From: Bacteroidales bacterium
GTDB taxonomy: Bacteria > Bacteroidota > Bacteroidia > Bacteroidales > JAADGE01
Direction: 5' to 3'
NCBI GenBank assembly: GCA_029932445.1
Contig: JAOZQB010000018.1
Location: 1-22,359 of the forward strand
DNA length: 22,359 nt
The position numbers and the translations under genes are program-made. Below the pieces are notes generated by a model that saw only the letters and a list, made by a program, of their open reading frames with translations, did not search any database and was not told where the DNA came from. This document shows, one piece after another, positions 7,555 through 15,474 of this stretch; position 1 is the stretch's first letter; every line of letters begins with the position of its first letter.

Positions 7555-8208
7555 TTACTTTTTTAATAATGATTTTTCAAAAAAGTTGTTAGTGTATCTG
7601 TTTATAAATAAATATGTTACCAGAGTAATAATCATTCCTGTTAAGGAGCCGGCAACTGCATCGCTTAAAAAATGCCAAGATAAATAAATTCTGGAATATC
7701 CGACCAAGAGTGCAAAAATCAAAAACAAGAATTTTACGTTTTTATTTTTTACAAACAATGCCGCCGAAAAAAACAATGCAAAAGCTGCAGCTGTATGTCC
7801 GGAAGGAAACGAAAAAAAGTGAGAAGGTTCGGCACCTGTAACCGTATGGAGTTTGTATGAACCTTGATAATGAATTTTAAAAAATAATTCAGGTCTTAAA
7901 TTTCCTGAAAAAACCGTATGTTTTAATAATTGAACCGTTAAACCGGTTAAGATTAATGAAATTCCTGATATTATAGCATAACGATATTTTACAAATAATA
8001 AAAATATAACGAAAATTACAGCAAAAATCCCGTCTCCGAGCCAAGTCCAATATTTAAAAAAGAAATCAAAAAATTCGGAATGCTGTTGATTAATAAAAAT
8101 GTGGATATTAATTTTGTCAAATTTGAATAAAACAAAAGTTAATATCAATATTATTGATAAATAAGGGATTAAAAATGCTTTATTGTCTTTGAATACGTTT
8201 TTCATCAT
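7555..8208 (-). CDS. PAP2-family membrane phosphatase
   Basis: 217 aa with about five or six hydrophobic segments. All three phosphatase motifs are present: K96-x8-R105P106 (motif 1, two residues longer than the textbook K-x6-RP), PSGH at 135-138 (motif 2) and S172R173-x5-H179-x3-D183 (motif 3), the last two carrying the catalytic histidines. The family dephosphorylates lipid phosphates such as phosphatidic acid, undecaprenyl pyrophosphate or lipid A at the outer face of the inner membrane; which of these applies cannot be told. It is the first gene of the PAP2 / AhpD-like / citF / racemase run. Two adjacent Met codons (8208 and 8205) are possible starts and the first is used. It is divergent from the patatin gene across 87 nt. 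Confidence 0.9.
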   Translation of the reverse strand: MMKNVFKDNKAFLIPYLSIILILTFVLFKFDKINIHIFINQQHSEFFDFFFKYWTWLGDGIFAVIFVIFLLFVKYRYAIISGISLILTGLTVQLLKHTVFSGNLRPELFFKIHYQGSYKLHTVTGAEPSHFFSFPSGHTAAAFALFFSAALFVKNKNVKFLFLIFALLVGYSRIYLSWHFLSDAVAGSLTGMIITLVTYLFINRYTNNFFEKSLLKK

Positions 8209-8216
8209 TTCATTCG

Positions 8217-8224
8217 CAAAAATA
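8217..8224 (-). promoter_or_regulatory. possible -7 box upstream of the PAP2 operon
   Basis: The minus strand reads TATTTTTG, a full match to TAnnTTTG, 8 nt before the PAP2 start codon. No TTG is found at the expected -33 distance and the implied leader would be only a few bases, so this is a weak call. Confidence 0.3.
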
Positions 8225-8295
8225 AATAATTGCTTTTAAAAGATGTCTTAAAAATAAAATATTTATATTTATAGCGAAATTAAAAACATCCGAAA

Positions 8296-9171
8296 ATGAA
8301 AAAACAACCGATATCATTAGTATTATCAAGCGGCGGGGCAAGAGGAATTGCGCATATCGGCGTTATAGAAGAACTTGAAAAACAAGGATATGAAATAAAA
8401 TCTGTTGCAGGAAGCTCAATGGGATCTGTTGTAGCCGGTGTTTATGCCGCCGGTTATCTTAAAGAATTTAAAGAGTGGTTGCTGAATTTAAAACGTGCAA
8501 ATGTTCTGAACTTAATGGATTTTACGTTCAGTAAAAACGGTTTAATAAAAGGTGAGAAAGTTTTTAGAACGATGCAAACTTTTATTCCCGATAAACTTAT
8601 TGAAGATTGTAACATTCCTTATGCTGCCGTTGCTACCGATATTTTAAATGAAAAAGAAATTGTCTTTACTGAAGGCAGCATGTATGAGGCATTGCGAGCA
8701 TCAACCGCCATTCCGACAATTTTTAAACCGGTAAATAAAGAGCATGTTATTTTGGTGGACGGCGGTGTTTTAAACCCGCTTCCGCTTAATCGTGTAAAAC
8801 GAACAGAAGGTGATTTGTTGGTTGCAGTGGATGTGTATGCCGATATTCCTTATGAAGAGAATAAAAAAGAAAAAAATCAAGAAAATAAGAGACGCATTAT
8901 AAGTGCCGGTCTTAATATCAATGCAAAGCTGAAATTAATTGATACTCATAAAAAAGAATTACGAAAACCGGGTTACCTGAAATTAATTGATTATGCCACT
9001 CGAGCAATGATTTTTAAAATGTCGGAAATGTCGATGCAATTATACAAGCCGGATATTTTAATAACAATTTCCAGACATGCCGGCAATACTTTTGATTTTT
9101 TCAAAGCCGAAGAATTGATAGAATTGGGCAGAAAAGCTGCAAGAAAAAGTTTGGAAACAATTAATAATTAA
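8296..9171 (+). CDS. Patatin-like phospholipase family protein
   Basis: 291 aa with no signal peptide. The patatin catalytic dyad and oxyanion hole are visible: SGGARG (12-17) for the oxyanion hole, GSSMG (39-43) with nucleophile Ser41, and DGG (155-157) with Asp155. The spacing is that of the short bacterial RssA/YlbK-like patatins. These are lipid acyl hydrolases in the cytoplasm or at the membrane; natural substrates are mostly unknown. It stands alone on the plus strand, divergent from the PAP2 gene and convergent with the S8 protease gene. The end of the gene runs into an AT-rich repeat that encodes its last residues. The first ATG is used because it leaves the expected few residues before the LVLSSGG strand. 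Confidence 0.9.
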   Translation: MKKQPISLVLSSGGARGIAHIGVIEELEKQGYEIKSVAGSSMGSVVAGVYAAGYLKEFKEWLLNLKRANVLNLMDFTFSKNGLIKGEKVFRTMQTFIPDKLIEDCNIPYAAVATDILNEKEIVFTEGSMYEALRASTAIPTIFKPVNKEHVILVDGGVLNPLPLNRVKRTEGDLLVAVDVYADIPYEENKKEKNQENKRRIISAGLNINAKLKLIDTHKKELRKPGYLKLIDYATRAMIFKMSEMSMQLYKPDILITISRHAGNTFDFFKAEELIELGRKAARKSLETINN

Positions 9172-9193
9172 TAATTGACAATTGATAATTGTC
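9158..9193. repeat. AT-rich short repeat with a perfect inverted repeat between convergent genes
   Basis: The stretch is built from words such as CAATTAATAA and AATTGATAATT, overlapping the last codons of the patatin gene. At 9177-9193, GACAATT-gat-AATTGTC is a perfect 7-bp inverted repeat with a 3-nt loop. It lies between two convergent genes, so it may help stop transcription, but it lacks a following T-run. The same words recur in reverse order at 11764-11786. Confidence 0.6.
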
Positions 9194-9198
9194 TGATA

Positions 9199-10584
9199 TT
9201 ATTTTCCTTTCATTTTCAGGTACTTATCAGCTTTATCAAAATCAGGAAGCCCGTAACCGTATTCGTTATCAGGATTTGTATATCTGTCCGAAGATTTGAT
9301 GACGGCATCAATAATCTCCATATTCGTACATTCGGGATGCGCTTGCCATAAACAAGCTACTGCACCGGCGATAATCGGTCCAGAAAATGATGTTCCGAAA
9401 GAGAAAGTAACGCCTCTTTTTGGATTTAAAACCCACACAAAGGCACCTTGAGCAACAACTTCCGGTTTTATTCTTCCGTCGGGTGTGGGTCCGATCGAAC
9501 TGAAATTTGCAATCATCCCTTCACCGGAAACTGCACCGACAGTTAATGTTGAGTCGGCATCAGCCGGAGATGTAATATATTTCCACGGAGCATCACCTTC
9601 GTTCCCGGCACTTGTAACACATAAAATTCCTTTTGAAGAAGCAATATCAGAAGCAATTGTTGCCGGAGCAATTTCACCGTTCATATCACTGTATTTGAAA
9701 CTCACTAAAGTATCATCAAAATTGTTATAACCGAGAGACGAATGAATGATATCCGCACCGATGCTGTCCGCATATTCGGCACCTGAGACCCAATAATATT
9801 CTTCAACCAAATTTTCTGAATGTTCATCTTCAGTTCGCAACAGCCAAAATTTTGCTTCGGGTGCTGTTCCCGTTAATTTACCGGGATAATTTGCAGCAAT
9901 TGTAGATAATACCTGCATTCCGTGTGTTGCATCACGATAGACGTCACTGTCTCTTTCAACAAAATCTTTAATTCCGAGAATTTGATTTCTTGTTCTGATG
10001 CTGTCAAAACCTTTTAATCTGTCAACATTTTTAAAACCGGCATCCAAAATTGCAATTTGCATTCCTTGCCCTGCAAATCCTTTATTATGAAGATTTTGTA
10101 AGTTCATTATACGAACTTGATTTTTACCGAAACCGTAATCGTAATTAAAAAAGGTATCGGGTTTACTTTCAATGACAATTTTTTCCGGTTTCGCTGGTTT
10201 ATAGTGTACTTTTTCATTTTTTAAAATTTTTGCAGTGTCAACAAAATCAATTAGATATGCTTTATCAATTAAAGCAGAATCTTCACTGTGAACAACAACG
10301 GAATTGAACCATTTTGAAACAGCATATACATCAAATCCGAGATGTTTTATGCTGTCGATATATGTTTTATTTACCGGAATATCTTGTTCAGTAATCGGAA
10401 TATTGTATTTTTGCCTTCGGGCAAGTGCTCTTTCCGAAAGGTAATCAAGCGGCTTATCAACTGAATAAGGTGTATTTGCCTTATCTTTAAAACGAATAAG
10501 ATAGGTGTCGGGAGCAAGTTTTTGAGCAAAACTCAAATTTAGTGTAATCGAAAATAATACTATAAATAATCCGATAAATTTCAT
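9199..10584 (-). CDS. Secreted subtilisin-like serine protease (S8 family)
   Basis: 461 aa. A signal peptide (1-20, ending LSFA before QK) is followed by a pro-region with the YLSERALARRQKYNIP block (48-63) typical of Bacteroidota S8 proteases. The catalytic triad is Asp181 (ILDAGF), His221 (DATHGMQV) and Ser401 (GTSFSGP), with oxyanion Asn328 (SAGNEG). It is a predicted secreted or periplasmic endopeptidase matured by removal of the pro-region. The protein ends at KYLKMKGK just after the catalytic domain, so it lacks the roughly 80-residue type IX secretion sorting domain that many related proteases carry, suggesting a periplasmic location or another export route. It is convergent with the patatin gene and divergent from the endonuclease gene. 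Confidence 0.92.
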   Translation of the reverse strand: MKFIGLFIVLFSITLNLSFAQKLAPDTYLIRFKDKANTPYSVDKPLDYLSERALARRQKYNIPITEQDIPVNKTYIDSIKHLGFDVYAVSKWFNSVVVHSEDSALIDKAYLIDFVDTAKILKNEKVHYKPAKPEKIVIESKPDTFFNYDYGFGKNQVRIMNLQNLHNKGFAGQGMQIAILDAGFKNVDRLKGFDSIRTRNQILGIKDFVERDSDVYRDATHGMQVLSTIAANYPGKLTGTAPEAKFWLLRTEDEHSENLVEEYYWVSGAEYADSIGADIIHSSLGYNNFDDTLVSFKYSDMNGEIAPATIASDIASSKGILCVTSAGNEGDAPWKYITSPADADSTLTVGAVSGEGMIANFSSIGPTPDGRIKPEVVAQGAFVWVLNPKRGVTFSFGTSFSGPIIAGAVACLWQAHPECTNMEIIDAVIKSSDRYTNPDNEYGYGLPDFDKADKYLKMKGK

Positions 10585-10609
10585 TGATATATTTTTTTAA
10601 AATAAAAAA

Positions 10610-10617
10610 CAAATGTA
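10610..10617 (-). promoter_or_regulatory. -7 box for the S8 protease gene
   Basis: The minus strand reads TACATTTG, a full match to the Bacteroidota -7 element TAnnTTTG, 25 nt before the protease start. The expected TTG around -33 is not evident, so the upstream half is weak. Confidence 0.45.
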
Positions 10618-10685
10618 AATTTTTTTCGGAAGATTTTAAATAATGACATTATAAACTTTTAATTTTACATTTTAAACAGCGAAAT

Positions 10686-11765
10686 ATGCGTAAAATAATA
10701 TTCATTTTCTCGACAGGAATACTGTTCTTTTCTTCTTGCAAAGTGTTTAATAATGAGAAAAATACGACAAGTAATTTAAAACCTGAAAATAATAATATGG
10801 TAAATCTGAAAAAAGAGAATGCTTATGTTATAGCATCCTATAATGTTGAAAATTTATTTGATACCGTCAACGATTCCGATACAAATGATGATGAATTTAC
10901 GCCTGAGGGATATAAACATTGGACAAAAAAACGCTATGAGAAAAAAATCGAACATTTATCGTGGGTTTTAAGCCATCTTTCAAATGAATTACCTGCCATT
11001 GTCGGATTGTGTGAAGTTGAGCATAAATCGGTTGTTCTTAACTTGGCAAACAGTAAATTGCTTAAGAAAGGAAATTATAAAGTTGTTCATGAAGAAGGAC
11101 CGGATACACGCGGTATTGATGTTGCTTTGATGTATCGAAGTGATTTATTTCATTTGATTGATTATAAGGAAATTCCGGTAATTGTTCCTGAAGATCCGAA
11201 TTCGAAATTGAGAAATATTTTGCATGTTATCGGAAATTTTGCCGATACTGATACTTTTCATATCTTTGTAAATCATTGGAAATCACGCAGGGGCGGGAGA
11301 GAAGAGACTGAATTTAAACGTGTGGCAGCAGCAAAGATTTTAAAAGCCGAAACCGATAAAATCTTTGCGGTAAATAAGACAGCAAATATTATTATTATGG
11401 GTGATTTTAACGATGATCCGAAAAGCAAAAGTTTAGATAAGGTTTTGGATGCTACTGATAATACAAAAAATCCTGATTTTGACGAGTTTTATAATTTATT
11501 GTATGATAAATCATTAGAAGGTGAAGGAACAAATTCCCGAGATTATCAATGGTTTATGTTGGATAATTTAATTGTTTCGCAGGTATTACGAAACGGAAAA
11601 GAATTTTATGCCGAAGACGGACAGGTTTTTAAAAATGATAAAATCTTATATTACAATGCAAAAGCTAATTTTAAAACTCCGAATAAAACCTACGGCGGAA
11701 AAAATTATTACGGCGGTTACAGCGACCATTTGCCTGTTTATTTTATGCTGAAACGAATATTATAA
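10686..11765 (+). CDS. Endonuclease/exonuclease/phosphatase family lipoprotein
   Basis: 359 aa. A lipoprotein signal (hydrophobic IIFIFSTGILFF, lipobox FSSC with Cys18) is followed by a low-complexity Asn/Lys linker (19-45). The EEP fold then shows its motifs in order: SYNVEN (51-56, Asn53), GLCEVEH (107-113, metal-binding Glu110), NHWKSRRGG (196-204, His197), MGDFNDDP (238-245, Asp240 and Asn242) and YSDHLPVYF (345-353, Asp347-His348). All catalytic positions are intact, so a metal-dependent phosphodiesterase such as an extracellular nuclease is likely, anchored in the envelope. Bacteroidota commonly carry such secreted members, perhaps for scavenging nucleic acids. uvrB follows after 54 nt, but the functional link is weak since this protein is exported. 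Confidence 0.88.
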   Translation: MRKIIFIFSTGILFFSSCKVFNNEKNTTSNLKPENNNMVNLKKENAYVIASYNVENLFDTVNDSDTNDDEFTPEGYKHWTKKRYEKKIEHLSWVLSHLSNELPAIVGLCEVEHKSVVLNLANSKLLKKGNYKVVHEEGPDTRGIDVALMYRSDLFHLIDYKEIPVIVPEDPNSKLRNILHVIGNFADTDTFHIFVNHWKSRRGGREETEFKRVAAAKILKAETDKIFAVNKTANIIIMGDFNDDPKSKSLDKVLDATDNTKNPDFDEFYNLLYDKSLEGEGTNSRDYQWFMLDNLIVSQVLRNGKEFYAEDGQVFKNDKILYYNAKANFKTPNKTYGGKNYYGGYSDHLPVYFMLKRIL

Positions 11766-11786
11766 TTGATAATTAACAATTAATAA
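11764..11786. repeat. AT-rich short repeat after the endonuclease stop codon
   Basis: AATTGATAATT (11764-11774) is identical to 9180-9190, and CAATTAATAA (11777-11786) is identical to 9158-9167, in swapped order. Like the other copy it starts at a stop codon, here overlapping the TAA at 11763-11765. The remaining spacer before uvrB is AT-rich with no consensus -7 box that I can see. Confidence 0.55.
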
Positions 11787-11819
11787 CGAATAATGAACCG
11801 AATTTTATTAATATAATAA

Positions 11820-13826
11820 ATGAACTTCAAACTTAAATCCGATTATAAACCGACAGGTGATCAGCCACAAGCGATTGATGAGCTTGTAAAAGGTATCGGG
11901 GCGGGAGAGAAGTTCCAAATTTTACAGGGCGTTACCGGCAGCGGAAAAACATTTACAATTGCTAATGTCATTGAGAAATTGAATCGACCGGTTTTGGTTT
12001 TAAGTCATAATAAAACGCTTGCGGCTCAACTTTACGGTGAATTCAAAAGTTTCTTTCCCGAAAATGCCGTGGAATATTTTGTTTCGTATTACGATTATTA
12101 TCAACCGGAAGCTTATATTCCGTCTTCCAATACATTTATTGAGAAAGATTTAAGTATTAATAAAGAAATTGAGAAATTACGATTAAGCACGACAACTTCT
12201 TTACTGACAGGCAGAAGAGACGTGATTGTAGTTTCTTCGGTATCGTGCCTTTACGGTATCGGAAATCCGGAAGATTTTTATTCTAATTTAATAGAAGTAA
12301 AAAAAGGACATAACTTACCGAGAAATAAGTTTTTACGAGACCTTGTCTCAAGTCTTTATTCACGTAATGATATTGAATTCAACAGAGGAAATTTCAGAGT
12401 GTCGGGTGATACGATTGATGTATTTCCGGCATACAGCGATATCGCTGTTCGCATTTCTTTTTGGGGCGATGAAGTTGATGAAATCGTAACTTTTGACCCG
12501 ATTAACGGCCATACCATTGATACTATGGATTATATCCGAATTTATCCCGCAAGTATTTTTATGACTACCAAAGAGCGATTAAATCAAGGAATTGACCAAA
12601 TTGTATTGGATTTGGGAAAACAAATTGATTATTTTAAGGAAGTAGGGAAACATCTTGAGGCAAAACGCATTGAAGACCGTGTAACCTATGATGTTGAGAT
12701 GATTAAAGAATTGGGTTATTGTTCGGGAATTGAGAACTATTCACGGTATTTTGACGGCAGAAAACCAGGCAGTAGGCCATTTTGCTTATTGGATTATTTT
12801 CCGGATGATTTTCTGATTATCATTGATGAAAGTCATGTAACTTTGTCGCAGGTTCATGCGATGTACGGCGGCGATCGTTCCAGGAAATTAAATCTGGTGG
12901 AATACGGTTTCAGATTACCGGCTGCAATTGACAACAGACCGTTGCAATTTGAAGAATTTGAGGGATTTGGCAAGCAAACGATTTATTTAAGTGCGACACC
13001 GTCGGATTATGAATATACAAAAACAGAAGGTGTTGTAGTTGAGCAAGTTATAAGACCAACAGGACTGATTGATCCTCCGATTGACGTGCGTCCGAGTTTA
13101 AATCAAATTGATGATTTGCTTGCAGAAATTAATGAACGTGCCGTAAAAGATGAACGTGTGCTGGTTACAACTTTAACAAAGCGTATGGCTGAAGAATTAT
13201 CGGCTTATTTTGATAAAATCAGCATTCGCAGTCGTTATATTCATTCGGATGTTGATACGGTTGAACGCGTTCAAATTATGGAAGATTTAAGACGCGGATT
13301 ATTTGATGTATTAATCGGTGTAAATTTATTACGCGAAGGTCTTGATTTGCCTGAGGTTTCCTTGGTTGCTATTTTAGATGCCGATAAGGAAGGATTTTTA
13401 CGCTCGGAACGTTCATTAACACAGACGGCAGGACGTGCAGCACGTAATTTAAACGGAAAAGTGATTATGTATGCCGATAAGATTACGAAATCCATGCAAA
13501 AGACCATTGATCAGACCAACCGTCGCCGGGAAAAGCAGTTAAAATATAATGAAGTACATCACATTACACCGACACAAATAAAAAAAGAACTCGGTAAAAT
13601 TCATTTAACCGATAAACAAACATTTGATAATAAATATTCTGCAAATAAGAAAACTTCAATAGCGGCTGATCCTGTTGTTCAATATATGAATAAAGATGCA
13701 TTGAAAAAAGCTGTTGCCAATACCGAAAAGAAAATGTATAAAGCTGCCGAAAACTTAGATTTTACAGAGGCTGCTCGATTAAGAGATGAATCAGAGATAT
13801 TAAAAGATCTGTTAAATAAGCTGTAA
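11820..13826 (+). CDS. uvrB: UvrABC excinuclease subunit B
   Basis: 668 aa, close to the E. coli length (673). UvrB is the damage-verifying helicase-like subunit of nucleotide excision repair; it receives damaged DNA from UvrA and recruits UvrC. Seen here: Walker A GVTGSGKT (37-44), the beta-hairpin region YYDYYQPEAYIP (90-101) that probes DNA, DESH motif II (336-339), the LSATPSDYE segment, motifs V-VI (LLREGLDLPEVSLVAILDADKEGFLRS is the diagnostic block, then QTAGRAARN), and a C-terminal UVR domain (about 630-668, ENLDFTEAARLRDE) that binds UvrC. uvrA and uvrC are not in the window. The start at 11820 matches the family N-terminus. A bidirectional terminator follows at 13890-13916. Confidence 0.98.
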   Translation: MNFKLKSDYKPTGDQPQAIDELVKGIGAGEKFQILQGVTGSGKTFTIANVIEKLNRPVLVLSHNKTLAAQLYGEFKSFFPENAVEYFVSYYDYYQPEAYIPSSNTFIEKDLSINKEIEKLRLSTTTSLLTGRRDVIVVSSVSCLYGIGNPEDFYSNLIEVKKGHNLPRNKFLRDLVSSLYSRNDIEFNRGNFRVSGDTIDVFPAYSDIAVRISFWGDEVDEIVTFDPINGHTIDTMDYIRIYPASIFMTTKERLNQGIDQIVLDLGKQIDYFKEVGKHLEAKRIEDRVTYDVEMIKELGYCSGIENYSRYFDGRKPGSRPFCLLDYFPDDFLIIIDESHVTLSQVHAMYGGDRSRKLNLVEYGFRLPAAIDNRPLQFEEFEGFGKQTIYLSATPSDYEYTKTEGVVVEQVIRPTGLIDPPIDVRPSLNQIDDLLAEINERAVKDERVLVTTLTKRMAEELSAYFDKISIRSRYIHSDVDTVERVQIMEDLRRGLFDVLIGVNLLREGLDLPEVSLVAILDADKEGFLRSERSLTQTAGRAARNLNGKVIMYADKITKSMQKTIDQTNRRREKQLKYNEVHHITPTQIKKELGKIHLTDKQTFDNKYSANKKTSIAADPVVQYMNKDALKKAVANTEKKMYKAAENLDFTEAARLRDESEILKDLLNKL

Positions 13827-13889
13827 TAAAGAATTTTAATATCACTGTCTTATAATTAATATTATGTTAAATAGGGTTAATCTAAAAAA

Positions 13890-13916
13890 AGGGAGTATTA
13901 ATTATTGTTACTCCCT
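13890..13916. terminator. Bidirectional intrinsic terminator between uvrB and the TPR gene
   Basis: The stem GGGAGTA (13891-13897) pairs with TACTCCC (13909-13915), extended by A13890-T13916, around an 11-nt loop. On the minus strand it is followed by a run of seven T (13884-13890), a canonical terminator for the TPR gene ending at 13932. On the plus strand the tail TATTTTAT is weaker but serves uvrB. Confidence 0.8.
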
Positions 13917-13931
13917 ATTTTATGTGTTATG

Positions 13932-15434
13932 TTAATCGATAGATTCAGATTCAGCACCAAGACTGTTTAGTTTATCAATTATACGTTGTTCATTTTCCTT
14001 TTCATGCAATTTGAAATAAATTCTTTTTAAAACTTTTAACAAGTCTCTGTCCTCAGGTTTTATTTTTAAAGCATTTTCAAATTTTTGAGCTGCTGTTTTT
14101 AAATCTTCTTTAGCAGCATTTTCAAATTTTTCGGATTTTTTAAAATCTTTATTAATATATACTTTTAACAGCCAATCTGCATGCTTAGCTTTCAATTCAT
14201 TACGTTTTAAATAAAGTCTTCCGATATTGTAAGCTGCATTAAAAAAATCGGGATTTAATTCTAAAGATTGATTGTATAATTTTTCGGCTTTAGCAATATT
14301 TTCATCCATCAGATTAACTTGTTCTAAAGCTTTCGAAACAAATCCGTCCCTTTTCTTTTGGTATTCGGCTTTTAATTTGGAGTTGTTTCTGTTTTGGAAT
14401 GCTTTCTTTTTCATTTCATAAGCTTCTTCCATATTTTTATCATATATTTTTGCTATTTCATCTGTTTTGTTATCAAAAATTGCAGCTTTTGCAGAATAAT
14501 AAGACGGATTATCAGCATTTTTTTGAATGGCAAGATCAATGTATTCCACCGCTTTATCTTGTTCATTTCTTAGCATATAATAGTTAATCAAATCTATAAT
14601 TAATTGTTCTTCATCAGGATATTTTTCAAAACCTTCTTTAATTTTAGCAATCGATGTTGTACTGTCGCCGGAAGCCGCATAAGAATCAGCTAAATAATGA
14701 TAAGATATTCCGGGTTGGTAATTTTCTTTAATACTTTGTTCGAAATGTTTCTTTGCCAAGTCATATTTTTTAGCATTATAAGCAATTACTCCTTCAAAAT
14801 ATTGAATTTGTTTGAGGTTGTATGAAGTATCAGAAGGGTGTTTCGGCAGTTGACATAACTTATAACCGTAATTCATTAATTTATAGGCGTTATCATAATC
14901 TTTTGCAGTGTATTTTGTAATTGCACTGTTGATAATGCTGTTTTTAACCATTTCATTTAAATCTTTCGTCGTAGATTTATTTTTTAAGTTTCCCTTACTG
15001 TCCAGTTCTATGGCTTTTAAAAGTGCTTCTGCTGATTTTTTCAGGGCATCTTTATCAATAAATTCGGTTTGTTCCCAATGATCAAGAACACCGTTAGTAA
15101 AATAAAGTTTTTTTCGATTATAGACCCAAACTTCATAATTCCCCTCTTTCATAATCTTACCGGGTTTTTTAAAAATAAACTCAGCATTTTGGAAACCGTT
15201 GCCTTTTGCAGGCATTCCCTTATAAAGTCCGCCCAGTACAAAGGTATGAATATTAAAATACGTATCTGCACGTTTAATCCATGTTTTTGGATTTGAACTT
15301 TTTTTAGGGTTTGTAATATCGGCATCACTTTTTTCTTTTTGTTTTATTAATCCTTCCCAAGTCGGACCGGTTTCTTGAGCAAACATTATTCCCGAAAAGA
15401 ATATAAAAATAATAATGGTTGTTAATTTTTTCAT
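13932..15434 (-). CDS. Secreted tetratricopeptide-repeat protein
   Basis: 500 aa from the ATG at 15434-15432. That start gives a clean signal peptide (MKKLTTIIIFIFFSGIMFAQ, cleavage near residue 20). An in-frame ATG at 15482 would add 16 basic residues and overlap the gyrA stop, so I prefer the inner one. TPR-like helical pairs are visible, for example EGVIAYNAKKYDLAKKHFEQ, YLADSYAASGDSTTSIAKIK, the LRNEQDKAVEYIDLAIQKN unit, the KLYNQSLELNPDFFNAAYNI unit and KFENALKIKPEDRDLLKVLK. No catalytic domain is apparent. TPR proteins of this kind act as protein-binding scaffolds in the periplasm or outer membrane; the partner is unknown. It follows gyrA by 40 nt and may be cotranscribed with it, ending at the terminator at 13890-13916. 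Confidence 0.85.
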   Translation of the reverse strand: MKKLTTIIIFIFFSGIMFAQETGPTWEGLIKQKEKSDADITNPKKSSNPKTWIKRADTYFNIHTFVLGGLYKGMPAKGNGFQNAEFIFKKPGKIMKEGNYEVWVYNRKKLYFTNGVLDHWEQTEFIDKDALKKSAEALLKAIELDSKGNLKNKSTTKDLNEMVKNSIINSAITKYTAKDYDNAYKLMNYGYKLCQLPKHPSDTSYNLKQIQYFEGVIAYNAKKYDLAKKHFEQSIKENYQPGISYHYLADSYAASGDSTTSIAKIKEGFEKYPDEEQLIIDLINYYMLRNEQDKAVEYIDLAIQKNADNPSYYSAKAAIFDNKTDEIAKIYDKNMEEAYEMKKKAFQNRNNSKLKAEYQKKRDGFVSKALEQVNLMDENIAKAEKLYNQSLELNPDFFNAAYNIGRLYLKRNELKAKHADWLLKVYINKDFKKSEKFENAAKEDLKTAAQKFENALKIKPEDRDLLKVLKRIYFKLHEKENEQRIIDKLNSLGAESESID

Positions 15435-15474
15435 TTTTGTTGATTTTAGTTTATTAAATTTCAGTTTCCTTAAA

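Noticed and set aside
7891..7923. PAP2 motif 1 spacing K-x8-RP instead of K-x6-RP
   Set aside because: Motifs 2 and 3 are perfect and slightly longer motif 1 spacing is tolerated in PAP2 proteins, so I do not treat it as a defect.
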